Positions 10,297-18,391 of a stretch of DNA of 64,000 nucleotides are shown here, piece after piece; the first letter of the stretch is position 1; every line of letters starts with the position of its first letter. The DNA is taken from NCBI RefSeq assembly GCF_001011035.1, contig NZ_CP011492.1, positions 6,193,447-6,257,446 on the forward strand. Reading direction: 5' to 3'. The DNA is from Streptomyces sp. CNQ-509 (GTDB lineage Bacteria > Actinomycetota > Actinomycetes > Streptomycetales > Streptomycetaceae). The notes beneath the pieces are model-generated. The model made no database searches. It had not been told where the DNA came from and saw only the letters and a list, made by a program, of their open reading frames with translations. The position numbers and the translations under genes are program-made.

Positions 10297-11852
10297 CCCG
10301 CGCCCGGTCCCGTCATGCCGGACAGCGCCTCGATGTCCGCCTTGCGCACCTTGATGGCCACCGCGGCGATGAGCACGGCGAACACGACCATGGCCGTGGC
10401 GGCGACGAACGCCTGGGACATGCCCACCGTGAGCACTTCCTTGCTCCACGGCGGCGGCAGTTCGCCGGACTTCTCGAAGCCCGCTATCTGCTCCGGCGAC
10501 CCCTTGTCCATGAACGCCGGTATCTGCTTCTCCGCCTCGTCCCTGCTGGCCGTGCCGTACACCGTGGTGAGGATGGAGAGGCCGAGCGAACCGCCCACCT
10601 GCTGCGTGGCGTTGAGCAGGCCGGAGGCGGCCCCCGCCTGGTCCTGCGCGACGCCGGAGACGGAGGTGATGGTGAGGGTCACGAAGTTCATGCCCATGCC
10701 GAAGCCGAAGACGACCTCGGGTCCGAACACCCCGCCCAGGAACGAGCTGTCGGTGTCCAGCAGCACCATCCAGGCCAGCGCGACCGCGGTGATGGACGAG
10801 CCGCCGATCACGAACGGCTTGGGCCCGAGCACCGGCAGGAACTTCTGCACGAGGCCGGCGCTGGCGACGATGGCCACCGAGATCGGCAGGAACGCCACGC
10901 CCGCCTTGATCGGGCTGTACTCCAGGACGTTCTGCACGAACAGCACCAGGTAGAAGAAGATGCCGAAGAGGGCGGCCGCCAGGCTCAGCATGATCACGTA
11001 CGAACCGGAGCGGTTGCGGTCGGCGAACATCTTCAGCGGCGTGATGGGGTCCTTCGCGCCGCGCTCGACGAGGACGAACGTCACGAGCAGGATCGCCGCC
11101 GCCGCGAACGAGCCGATCGACAGGCTGTCCCGCCAGCCCTCCTCGGCGGCGCGGATGAACCCGTAGACGAGTGCCGCCATGCCGGCGGTGGACGTCAGCG
11201 CGCCGGAGATGTCGAAGCGTCCCGGGCGCCGCTCGGATTCGTTGATGTACAGCGGGACGGTGAGGATGATCAGAAGGCCGATGGGCACGTTGACGAAGAG
11301 CACCCAGCGCCAGTTGAGCCACTCGGTGAGCATGCCGCCGGCCAGCAGGCCGATGGCGCCGCCGGCCGCGGAGACCGCCGCGAACACACCGAACGCCCGG
11401 TTCCGCTCGGGGCCTTCGGGGAACGTGGTGGTGACGAGGGCCAGCGAGGTGGGTGAGGCGATGGCGGCGCCGGCGCCCTGCACGGCGCGCGCGACGAGCA
11501 GGTGCCACGGCTCCTGCGCGAAGCCGCCGAGCAGCGAGGCCGCGATGAAGAGGGCGACGCCGAAGACGAGCACGCGGCGGCGGCCGAGGATGTCCCCGGC
11601 CCGGCCGCCGAGGAGGAGCAGGCCGCCGAAGGTGAGCGTGTATGCGCTGACGACCCAGGTCAGGCCGGTGGTGGAGAAGTCAAGGGAGTTCTGGATGTGC
11701 GGGAGCGCGATGTTCACGACCGACACATCGAGAACGACCATGAGCTGGCAGGCCGCGATGATGAGCAGCGCCATGTTGCGCTGGTCGGCACGCGGAGCCT
11801 TGCCCTTTCCCCGCTCGTTCGCTAATTGGGAGGCAGTCACCGTGTTCCCCAT
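10293..11852 (-). CDS. MFS transporter, DHA2 (EmrB/QacA-type) drug efflux
   Basis: A proton-coupled exporter of about 519 residues, in the range of 14-TM DHA2 pumps. The first helix has the family motif QLMVVLDVSVVNIALPHIQNSL. Motif A is seen as GGRAGDILGRRRV, and motif C-like glycines follow in GAAIASPTSLALV...GGAIGLLAGGMLTE. The ATG at 11852 was chosen because longer starts run into the operator. It is divergent from a TetR gene with two shared operators, the classic arrangement for drug-inducible efflux. The substrate cannot be read from the sequence. Confidence 0.93.
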   Translation of the reverse strand: MGNTVTASQLANERGKGKAPRADQRNMALLIIAACQLMVVLDVSVVNIALPHIQNSLDFSTTGLTWVVSAYTLTFGGLLLLGGRAGDILGRRRVLVFGVALFIAASLLGGFAQEPWHLLVARAVQGAGAAIASPTSLALVTTTFPEGPERNRAFGVFAAVSAAGGAIGLLAGGMLTEWLNWRWVLFVNVPIGLLIILTVPLYINESERRPGRFDISGALTSTAGMAALVYGFIRAAEEGWRDSLSIGSFAAAAILLVTFVLVERGAKDPITPLKMFADRNRSGSYVIMLSLAAALFGIFFYLVLFVQNVLEYSPIKAGVAFLPISVAIVASAGLVQKFLPVLGPKPFVIGGSSITAVALAWMVLLDTDSSFLGGVFGPEVVFGFGMGMNFVTLTITSVSGVAQDQAGAASGLLNATQQVGGSLGLSILTTVYGTASRDEAEKQIPAFMDKGSPEQIAGFEKSGELPPPWSKEVLTVGMSQAFVAATAMVVFAVLIAAVAIKVRKADIEALSGMTGPGAG

Positions 11853-11864
11853 ACGTGTGAGAGA

Positions 11865-11930
11865 GTGAACGGTGGCGTTCACTGAGTGAGTTGAGCGTAA
11901 GAGCCCTCGTGAAGGAACGCAAGCGTTCAC
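11865..11930. promoter_or_regulatory. Two related TetR operators in the efflux/TetR intergenic region
   Basis: Operator 1 (11865-11882) is GTGAAC-N6-GTTCAC with perfect arms. Operator 2 (11909-11930) ends in the same GTTCAC and has core arms GAACGC-AA-GCGTTC. Both carry the GAAC/GTTC half-site. One sits next to each gene start, so a single TetR dimer family could repress the pump and itself. Confidence 0.75.
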
Positions 11931-11955
11931 TAAGGCCGCTTACGGAGAGACCGAT

Positions 11956-12588
11956 ATGGGTAGTTCGGGCCGGACCGCTCCCGGAGCGTGCACCGAAACC
12001 GGCCGGAGCCAGGGCGTGCGCCGCCGGGGTGACGTACTCGAGCGCGCCATCCTGGACGCCGCGCTCGAACAGCTAGGCGTCGCCGGCTGGAAGGGGCTGA
12101 CCATCGAGGGCGTCGCCGCCCGCGCGCAGACCGGTAAGGCGGCCGTCTACCGGCGCTGGGCGTCGAAGTCGGAGCTCGTCCAGGACGCGCTGCGGGCCGG
12201 GGTGCCGCCCCTGGAGACCCAGCCCGACCGGGGCAGCCTGCGGGCCGACCTCACCGAGTTCTGCCGTGCGCTGCGCGACCGGATGTACTCCAGCGGCGGT
12301 CAGGCGCTGCGCGCCGTGCTCGACGAGTGCGACCGCGAGCAGGCCGAGCAGTTCCACGAGGTGATCATCGGCCAGATCATCGACCCCGGCAAGGAGCTGA
12401 TCGCGGAGTTGCTGCGCCGCGGCGTCGAGCGGGGGGACGTGCGGCCCGAGGTGAACGGGGACCTGGTGCTCGACGTACTGCCGGCGATGATGATGTACCG
12501 GCACAAGACCACCGGCCGGGACCTCAGCGACAAGGACATGGACGAGTTGGTCGACCAGGTGATGGTCCCGCTGCTGCAAGGGCAGTGA
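11956..12588 (+). CDS. TetR-family transcriptional regulator
   Basis: A 210-residue repressor with the TetR HTH at about residues 28-75 (LERAILDAALEQLGVAGWKGLTIEGVAARAQTGKAAVYRRWASKSELV). The C-terminal domain is of the TetR_C_16/AcrR-like ligand-binding kind (DPGKELIAELLRRGVERGDV). The ATG has a good ribosome site (GGAGAG, 6 nt spacing). Its divergent partner is a DHA2 efflux pump and the paired operators lie between them, so it most likely represses the pump until a ligand binds. The ligand is unknown. Confidence 0.93.
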   Translation: MGSSGRTAPGACTETGRSQGVRRRGDVLERAILDAALEQLGVAGWKGLTIEGVAARAQTGKAAVYRRWASKSELVQDALRAGVPPLETQPDRGSLRADLTEFCRALRDRMYSSGGQALRAVLDECDREQAEQFHEVIIGQIIDPGKELIAELLRRGVERGDVRPEVNGDLVLDVLPAMMMYRHKTTGRDLSDKDMDELVDQVMVPLLQGQ

Positions 12589-12653
12589 GCGCGGAGGGCC
12601 CCGTTTCAGGTGCCGCGCGCGGGTGCGCGTGAGCCGGGGCGGGGGCGGGGTCG

Positions 12654-12659
12654 TAGGCT
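12654..12659 (+). promoter_or_regulatory. -10-like TAGGCT before rnhB
   Basis: TAGGCT ends 6 nt before the rnhB ATG. No Shine-Dalgarno sequence is present between or around them. Confidence 0.5.
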
Positions 12660-12665
12660 GAACTT

Positions 12666-13379
12666 ATGAGCCCCTACGAGCCGCCCACCCACCGCGTCGA
12701 GCGCTCCCTGCGCGCCACCACGGGCGCGAAGGTCGTCGCAGGCGTCGACGAGGTCGGCAGGGGTGCGTGGGCCGGCCCCGTCACCGTGTGTGCGGCCGTC
12801 ACCGGGCTGCGCCGCGCGCCCGAAGGGCTCACCGACTCCAAGCTGTTGACGGTCAAGCGGCGCGAGGAGCTGGCGGCCGAGCTGACGGGGTGGGTCACCG
12901 CGCACGCGCTGGGCCACGCCTCGTCGCGGGAGATCGACGAGCTGGGCATGACGGCATGTTTGCGCCTCGCCGCGGGCCGGGCGCTGGAGGCGCTGCCCGT
13001 GCGGCCGGACGCGGTGATCCTCGACGGCAAGCACGACTATCTCGGGGCGCCCTGGCGGGTCCGTACGGTGATCAAGGGCGACCAGTCGTGCGTCGCCGTC
13101 GCCGCCGCGTCCGTCCTCGCCAAGGTCCACCGCGACGCCCGCATGACCGAACTGGCCGCCGCGCGGGCCGAGTACGAGCCGTACGCGTTCGAGGACAACG
13201 CCGGCTATCCCTCGCCCGTGCACCGGACCGCCCTCCAGGACCACGGGCCCACCGATCTGCACCGGCTCTCCTGGGCGTACATGGACGGGCTGGACAAGTG
13301 GCAGCACCTGAAGCGCCCGCGGATCGCGCCCGAGGCCGCGGAGCTGGAGGCGGCCGGGCAGTTGGGGCTGGACATCTGA
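12666..13379 (+). CDS. rnhB: Ribonuclease HII
   Basis: This enzyme cleaves RNA in RNA-DNA hybrids and starts excision of misincorporated ribonucleotides. Visible are the catalytic motif VAGVDEVGRGAWAGPV, with the first Asp and Glu; LTDSKLL; the Asp of VILDGKHD; and KGDQSCVAVAAASVLAKVHRD. The family C-terminal segment ...YPSPVHRTALQDHGPTDLHRLSW follows. At 237 residues it is full length. The leaderless-looking start is noted separately. A compact hairpin follows directly after the stop. Confidence 0.96.
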   Translation: MSPYEPPTHRVERSLRATTGAKVVAGVDEVGRGAWAGPVTVCAAVTGLRRAPEGLTDSKLLTVKRREELAAELTGWVTAHALGHASSREIDELGMTACLRLAAGRALEALPVRPDAVILDGKHDYLGAPWRVRTVIKGDQSCVAVAAASVLAKVHRDARMTELAAARAEYEPYAFEDNAGYPSPVHRTALQDHGPTDLHRLSWAYMDGLDKWQHLKRPRIAPEAAELEAAGQLGLDI

Positions 13380-13384
13380 CACAC

Positions 13385-13406
13385 GCGGCCCCGCGACCGG
13401 GGCCGC
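13385..13406 (+). terminator. Hairpin after rnhB
   Basis: A 9-bp perfect GC stem (GCGGCCCCG with its complement) and a 4-nt loop begin 6 nt after the rnhB stop. Confidence 0.6.
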
Positions 13407-13480
13407 GGGGGCCGCGGGCGCCCGCTTCAGTTGCCCACCCGCTGATGTGCTTGTCACAGCCATTTGATAGACATGCGCCC

Positions 13481-14065
13481 ATGCCTCTCCCTGCCGAGGA
13501 CTCTCCCACCCACGAGAGCGTCCCGGGCCGCAGCGCGCCCCCTCGTCCCATCCCAGGCCCCCGACCCGTACGGCCGCGTGGCGGCTCCCGTTCCGGCCCC
13601 GGCGGCCGCGCCCCCGGTGCCACCGCGCCCGGCGCCCGTCCCGCACCCGCCGGCGGCCAGGGCAGGCCCGCCGCCGGGCCGCAGCTCCAGCTCATCCCCG
13701 CGACGCCCGACGGTGCCGTCGACGCCGCCGACGAAGCCGTCGACCTGCTGCTGGAGTCCGGCCGCGCGCCGGCCGAGATCCTCGTCCTCACCACCGGCGA
13801 TCCGCACCCGTGGGCGGCGCACGAGCTGTCGTTCGGCGAGGACGGCTACTGGGCGCAGGAGGCCGCGGGGGACGACGTCTTCTACGCCGCCGCCGCTGCC
13901 GCGGAGCGGTTGGCCCGGCGGCCGGTGGTCGTCGTCGCCGTCAACGGCGGCGGTGACGAGGCGACGGCCGCGGCGCTGCCGGCGGCCATGACGCGCGCGG
14001 CGGCGCTGCTGATCCTCTGCGGCGACGCGGACTACATCAACGGCATCCTGGGCGTCTCGGCCTGA
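13481..14065 (+). CDS. Small protein resembling the C-terminal segment of an SF1 helicase
   Basis: A 194-residue protein. The first 70 residues or so are Pro/Arg/Gly-rich and probably disordered. The remainder (QLQLIPATPDGAVDAADEAVDLLLESGRAPAEILVLTTG...DDVFYAA...VVVVAVNGGGDEATAAALPAAMTRAAALLILCGD) resembles the motif IV-VI end of UvrD/NERD-type helicases of actinomycetes. No Walker A or B ATPase part is present, and motif VI lacks the usual SRA arginine context. It cannot be a helicase alone. It may be a degenerate remnant or a regulatory piece. The start at 13481 is uncertain; an in-frame ATG at 13445 exists. Confidence 0.6.
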   Translation: MPLPAEDSPTHESVPGRSAPPRPIPGPRPVRPRGGSRSGPGGRAPGATAPGARPAPAGGQGRPAAGPQLQLIPATPDGAVDAADEAVDLLLESGRAPAEILVLTTGDPHPWAAHELSFGEDGYWAQEAAGDDVFYAAAAAAERLARRPVVVVAVNGGGDEATAAALPAAMTRAAALLILCGDADYINGILGVSA

Positions 14066-14068
14066 TCG

Positions 14069-14096
14069 CCCCGCTCCGCCCGAGGCCGGAGCGGGG
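14069..14096. terminator. Bidirectional hairpin between convergent genes
   Basis: A perfect 10-bp stem, CCCCGCTCCG with CGGAGCGGGG, has an 8-nt loop. It lies just past the plus-strand stop and 6 bp before the minus-strand stop. Confidence 0.7.
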
Positions 14097-14101
14097 GCGG
14101 C

Positions 14102-14773
14102 TCAGACCGCCCACGAGATGGTCTGTTCCGCCTCCGCCTCCGGCGGCTGGAGCGCACGCGGGCCCGGGGCCGCACCGACCTCGCGCGCGGGGGCGTCCTC
14201 GGCGAACTCCCCGTCCGCCGGCGGTCCGTCCGCGTACGGGCGGCGGCCGCCGCGGCCCTCGCCCAGCACCTGCCAGCCGCCGCCGGTGAGCGTGATGTAC
14301 GCGCCGCAGCGCAGCCCGTGCAGCGTGCAGGCGTCCCGCAGCCCCCACATCCACGCGCCGTCCTCCTCCGTCCAGCCGGCGTCCCCGGTGCGGCAGTACA
14401 GCAGCACCGCCGTACGGACCGGGAAGCGGCGGCGCAGGTCGTGCGGGATGATCCGGCGGAGCCGGGCCAGCAGTGCGTTGCGCAGGTCCCAGCCGTCCGG
14501 TGCGACCTCCGGCCGGCCTGCCTCGCTGCGCGCGAGCGACGCGCTCGCGCGCAGCCGCTCGTCGGGGTCGAGCACGGCGATCACCGCCGTCTGCGGCGTG
14601 GGCCGGTGGCGGGCGTGCAGGCCGGTGACGATCTCGCGGGGGTTGCGCAGAAGCGGGATGCCGGCCGCGGCCCACTCGGCAGGTTCGAGGATGCGGCCGG
14701 ACGGGCCGGTGTCGCCGGTGGCGGGGCCGAAGACCAAGGGCCCTCCCTGGGGCTGCGGGCGTAGGGAACGCAC
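14102..14773 (-). CDS. Conserved-looking protein of unknown function
   Basis: A 223-residue protein I do not recognise. It has no signal peptide or membrane segment. A compact central part (RILEPAEWAAAGIPLLRNPREIVTGLHARHRPTPQTAVIAVLDPDERLRASASLAR) is followed by LRNALLARLRRIIPHDLRRRFPVRTAVLLYCRTGDAGWTEEDGAWMWGLRDACTLHGLRCGAYITLTGGGWQVL. The tail is Pro/Ala/Glu-rich. The alternating alpha/beta pattern suggests a folded enzyme-like or binding domain. Codon usage is typical of its neighbours. It is divergent from recQ across 315 bp and convergent with the helicase-like protein. No function is proposed. Confidence 0.7.
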   Translation of the reverse strand: MRSLRPQPQGGPLVFGPATGDTGPSGRILEPAEWAAAGIPLLRNPREIVTGLHARHRPTPQTAVIAVLDPDERLRASASLARSEAGRPEVAPDGWDLRNALLARLRRIIPHDLRRRFPVRTAVLLYCRTGDAGWTEEDGAWMWGLRDACTLHGLRCGAYITLTGGGWQVLGEGRGGRRPYADGPPADGEFAEDAPAREVGAAPGPRALQPPEAEAEQTISWAV

Positions 14774-15088
14774 GGCGGGGGCGATCGGGCGTGGGCGCGC
14801 AGCGTCGAGCAGCCCGGGGGACCGGGCCGGCGCTGGGAGCGAACCTCAATTCTCCCCGCCGAAGTGGCCTGCGGCAATGCGGCATTGTCGACAGGTCTCT
14901 CTTCTCCGGCCGCCGGCCTGCTGCGGCACGGGCCGCTTCCGGGCCCCACGGCGGCCGTTGCCTGGGCCCTTTCCGGCCGTCGGCGGGCCGGTGCCCGACC
15001 GCTGTCCAACCGCTGACCAACTGCATATCAGCAGCAATCACCGTGCGTGAGGTGGCTGACTGTCGGTGCCATCGGGTTGCATGGGGGC
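14774..15088. other. Divergent intergenic region upstream of recQ
   Basis: 315 bp hold the promoters of the unknown minus-strand gene and recQ. The central part (about 14840-14920) is less GC-rich than the flanks. I see no confident -35/-10 pair, dyad or small gene. An ATG at 15047 in frame with recQ is possible but would add 14 residues with no ribosome site. Confidence 0.4.
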
Positions 15089-17248
15089 ATGGACGATCAG
15101 GAGCTGCGCGCCGAAGCCGACGCCGTTCTCGCCGGGCTCGTCGGCGACGCCGGCGGCCCGGCCCGGCTGCGGGAGGACCAGTGGCAGGCCGTGGACGCCC
15201 TCGTGCGCGAGCGGCGCCGGGCGCTGGTGGTGCAGCGCACGGGCTGGGGCAAGTCGGCGGTGTACTTCGTCGCCACCGCGCTGCTGCGCCGCCGCGGTGC
15301 GGGCCCCACCGTGATCGTTTCGCCGCTGCTGGCGCTCATGCGCAACCAGGTCGAGGCCGCGGCGCGGGCCGGCATCCGGGCCCGTACGATCAACTCGGCC
15401 AACCCCGAGGAGTGGGGCGCCATCCATGAGGAGGTCGAGCGCGGGGAGACCGACGTGCTCCTCGTCAGCCCCGAGCGGCTGAACTCCGTGGACTTCCGCG
15501 ACCGGCTGCTGCCCGAACTGGCCGCCACGACCGGCCTCCTCGTCGTCGACGAGGCGCACTGCATCTCCGACTGGGGCCACGACTTCCGCCCCGACTACCG
15601 ACGGCTGCGCGCCATGCTCGCCGACCTGCCTGAGGGCGTGCCCGTGCTGGCGACCACCGCGACGGCGAACGCGCGCGTGACCGCCGACGTCGCCGAGCAG
15701 CTCGGCACCGGCGGCGGCGAGGCCCTGGTGCTGCGCGGCCCGCTGGACCGGGAGAGCCTGCGGCTCGGCGTGGTCCGGCTGCCCGACGCGGCGCACCGCC
15801 TCGCCTGGCTCGCCGAGCACCTGGGCGAGCTGCCGGGATCCGGGATCGTCTACGCGCTGACGGTCGCCGCCGCCGAGGAGGCCGCGGCCTTCCTCCGGCA
15901 GCGCGGTTTCCCCGTGGCCTCGTACACGGGGCGCACGGAGAACGCCGACCGGCTGCAGGCCGAGGAGGACCTGCTGGCGAACCGGGTCAAGGCGCTGGTC
16001 GCGACGTCCGCGCTGGGCATGGGGTTCGACAAGCCGGACCTCGGCTTCGTCGTCCACCTCGGCTCGCCGTCCTCGCCGATCGCGTACTACCAGCAGGTGG
16101 GCCGCGCCGGCCGGGGCGTCGACCACGCCGACGTACTGCTGCTGCCGGGCCGGGAGGACGAGGCGATCTGGCGTTACTTCGCCGACACCGCCTTCCCGCC
16201 CGAAGCGCAGGTCCGCCAGACCCTCGCCGCGCTCGCGGACGCCGGCCGCCCGCTGTCCGTCCCGGCCCTGGAGGCGGCCGTCGACCTCAGGCGTACGCGG
16301 CTGGAGACGATGCTGAAGGTGCTCGACGTCGACGGGGCGGTCCGGCGGGTGAAGGGCGGCTGGACGGCCACCGGCCGCGCATGGGAGTACGACACCGAGC
16401 GGTACGCGTGGGTGGCGCGGCAGCGCGCCGCCGAACAGCAGGCCATGCGGGACTACGTGAGCACGCCGGGCTGCCGGATGGAGTTCCTGCGCGCGCAGTT
16501 GGACGACGAGGGGGCGGAGCCGTGCGGGCGCTGCGACAACTGCGCGGGCCCGTGGATCGGCGCGGGCGTCTCGGCGGAGGCGCTGACGGGCGCCGAGAAG
16601 GAGCTGGACCGGCCCGGGACCGAGATCGAGCCGCGCCGGATGTGGCCGACCGGCATGGCCGCCCTGGGCATCGACCTCAAGGGGCGTATCCCGGCGGGCG
16701 AGCAGGGCGCCACCGGGCGGGCGCTGGGCCGCCTCTCCGACATCGGCTGGGGCAACAGGCTGCGGCCGCTGCTCGCGCCGCACACCCCCGACGCACCCGT
16801 GCCGGACGACGTGCTGCGCGCCGCGGTCGGCGTGCTCGCCGACTGGGCGCGTTCCCCGGGCGGCTGGGCGGCGGGCGGGCCGGACGCCCCGGCGCGGCCG
16901 GTGGGCGTCGTCGCCGTGCCGTCCACGTCCCGGCCGCTGCTGGTCGACTCGCTCGCCCGGGGCATCGCCACCGTCGGGCGGCTGCCGTACCTCGGCACGC
17001 TGGCGTACGCGGACCCGGACGGCGGCCACGCCGTGCGCCGCAGCAACTCGGCGCAGCGGCTCGCCACCCTCACCGGCACCTTCACCGTCTCCGGCGACCT
17101 CGCCGCCGCCCTGGCCGGCAACCCGGGCCCGGTGCTGCTCGTCGACGACTACACCGACTCCGGCTGGACCCTCGCCGTCGCGTCCCGGCTGCTGCGGCGG
17201 GCGGGCGCCGGGGCGGTGCTGCCGCTCGTCCTCGCGGCGAACGGCTGA
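15089..17248 (+). CDS. recQ: RecQ-family DNA helicase with C-terminal phosphoribosyltransferase-like domain
   Basis: An ATP-dependent 3'-5' DNA helicase of 719 residues. Walker A is QRTGWGKS (49-56), the DEAH box is VVDEAHCISDWGHDFRPDY (from 152), and motif VI is QQVGRAGRG. A zinc-binding Cys cluster follows (CRMEFLRAQ...CGRCDNC). Instead of an HRDC domain, the last 130 residues or so carry a phosphoribosyltransferase-like fold ending in VLLVDDYTDSGWTLAVASRLL, where Asp686-Asp687 fit a PRPP-binding loop. This suggests a nucleotide- or PRPP-sensing role, but activity is unproven. The ATG at 15089 is chosen over 15047 because the RecQ fold begins there. Confidence 0.93.
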   Translation: MDDQELRAEADAVLAGLVGDAGGPARLREDQWQAVDALVRERRRALVVQRTGWGKSAVYFVATALLRRRGAGPTVIVSPLLALMRNQVEAAARAGIRARTINSANPEEWGAIHEEVERGETDVLLVSPERLNSVDFRDRLLPELAATTGLLVVDEAHCISDWGHDFRPDYRRLRAMLADLPEGVPVLATTATANARVTADVAEQLGTGGGEALVLRGPLDRESLRLGVVRLPDAAHRLAWLAEHLGELPGSGIVYALTVAAAEEAAAFLRQRGFPVASYTGRTENADRLQAEEDLLANRVKALVATSALGMGFDKPDLGFVVHLGSPSSPIAYYQQVGRAGRGVDHADVLLLPGREDEAIWRYFADTAFPPEAQVRQTLAALADAGRPLSVPALEAAVDLRRTRLETMLKVLDVDGAVRRVKGGWTATGRAWEYDTERYAWVARQRAAEQQAMRDYVSTPGCRMEFLRAQLDDEGAEPCGRCDNCAGPWIGAGVSAEALTGAEKELDRPGTEIEPRRMWPTGMAALGIDLKGRIPAGEQGATGRALGRLSDIGWGNRLRPLLAPHTPDAPVPDDVLRAAVGVLADWARSPGGWAAGGPDAPARPVGVVAVPSTSRPLLVDSLARGIATVGRLPYLGTLAYADPDGGHAVRRSNSAQRLATLTGTFTVSGDLAAALAGNPGPVLLVDDYTDSGWTLAVASRLLRRAGAGAVLPLVLAANG

Positions 17249-17323
17249 GCCGAAGCAGGGCCTGGAGGAGGCGCGGGCCGGAGGTGCGAGGCGGCTGCCG
17301 CACCGCGCCGGCCGTGCGGCGGG

Positions 17324-18193
17324 CTACGGCTTGCGCAGAAGGTAGACGAAGTAGCCGAGGTGGTCGCGGACGAAGGTGCGGAACAACGGGATCGACGCAT
17401 CCATCGCCGCGGTCGTCTCCAGCCCGTAGCGCTCCCGGATCTCGTCGTGGTGGTCCCGGTAGAGAACGGTCATGACCTCGGCGTTCATGATGACGTCGTG
17501 GGTCTGGTTCTCCAGCCGCTCGAGCTCGAAGCCCGCCTCGTACGCCAGCCGCACCCCCTCCGCCAGCGGCAGCGGCGGCGGCGACGTCCAGACCTGCCGG
17601 AGGGTGTCCAACTGTGCGCGCGACGGTTCGCCGCGGCGGGTGAACTCCGTCATCAGGAACCGCCCGCCGCGCGGCAGCACACGCCACGCCTGGCGCAGTC
17701 CGCGCAGCCGGTCGGCGATGTGGGCGAAGGAGTCGATGGCCCAGGCGGCGTCGAACGAGGCGTCCTCGTAAGGGAGCTCCAGCGCGTCGTTGAGGGCGAA
17801 CGTCACGCGGTCCGTGAGCGACGCGGCTGCGGCCCGCTCCCGGGAGCGGGCGACCTGCGTCTCGCTGACGGTGATCCCCGTGACCCGCGCCCCGGTGCGC
17901 TCCGCGAGCCGCACGGCGGGGCCGCCCGTGCCGCTGCCGATGTCGAGCACGTGGTCGGTCTCACCGGGCGCCAGGGCGTCGATGTAGTAGTCGGTCTGCC
18001 GGTTCATCGCCTGGTCGGCCAGCTTCCCGAGCGAAGTCGCGGGCGGGCCCGCGCCGTCCGCAGACCACCGGCCGACGTGGATGGCGGTGGTGCCCTGCGT
18101 CAGGTCGTACAGCGGGCCGAACCGGTCGTACGCGGAACCGACCTCCTCGGGCGACGGGGGAGCGAGGCCGCTGTCGTGCGCGTCGGTTGCCAT
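17324..18193 (-). CDS. SAM-dependent class I methyltransferase
   Basis: A 289-residue methyltransferase. Motif I is VLDIGSGTGGPAVRLAERTG; the post-I acidic strand is VTGITVSETQV; motif II region is DASFDAAWAIDSFAHI; motif III is VLPRGGRFLMTEFT. The N-terminal lid (YDRFGPLYDLTQGTTAIHVGRW) resembles small-molecule C- or O-methyltransferases of secondary metabolism, such as the rifamycin 27-O-methyltransferase and geranyl diphosphate methyltransferase group. No biosynthetic genes flank it, so the substrate is unknown. A 24-bp palindrome lies upstream between it and the divergent DUF4192 gene. Confidence 0.88.
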   Translation of the reverse strand: MATDAHDSGLAPPSPEEVGSAYDRFGPLYDLTQGTTAIHVGRWSADGAGPPATSLGKLADQAMNRQTDYYIDALAPGETDHVLDIGSGTGGPAVRLAERTGARVTGITVSETQVARSRERAAAASLTDRVTFALNDALELPYEDASFDAAWAIDSFAHIADRLRGLRQAWRVLPRGGRFLMTEFTRRGEPSRAQLDTLRQVWTSPPPLPLAEGVRLAYEAGFELERLENQTHDVIMNAEVMTVLYRDHHDEIRERYGLETTAAMDASIPLFRTFVRDHLGYFVYLLRKP

Positions 18194-18276
18194 GGCGCGT
18201 TGCCCCTTCGTGTCGGCGTACGTCGCCTTCCTCGCGTCACCGTAGATGCCAGCCGGAGCCAGGAGCCCGAACCGAA

Positions 18277-18300
18277 CCGGCCAACCCCCGGGTTGGCCGG
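18277..18300. promoter_or_regulatory. 24-bp palindrome between divergent genes
   Basis: Perfect 11-bp arms (CCGGCCAACCC and its complement) are separated by 2 nt, about 85-90 bp from each divergent start. A two-base spacer is too short for an RNA loop, so a dimeric protein-binding site is more likely than a terminator. Confidence 0.55.
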
Positions 18301-18391
18301 ATTCCCCAGGTCCGGGAGGGTGATGGCATGGCCCTGCCAGGGGTTATCCACAGGGGTCGCGGATCCCGCGGAGACACGAAACCCTCAAGCC

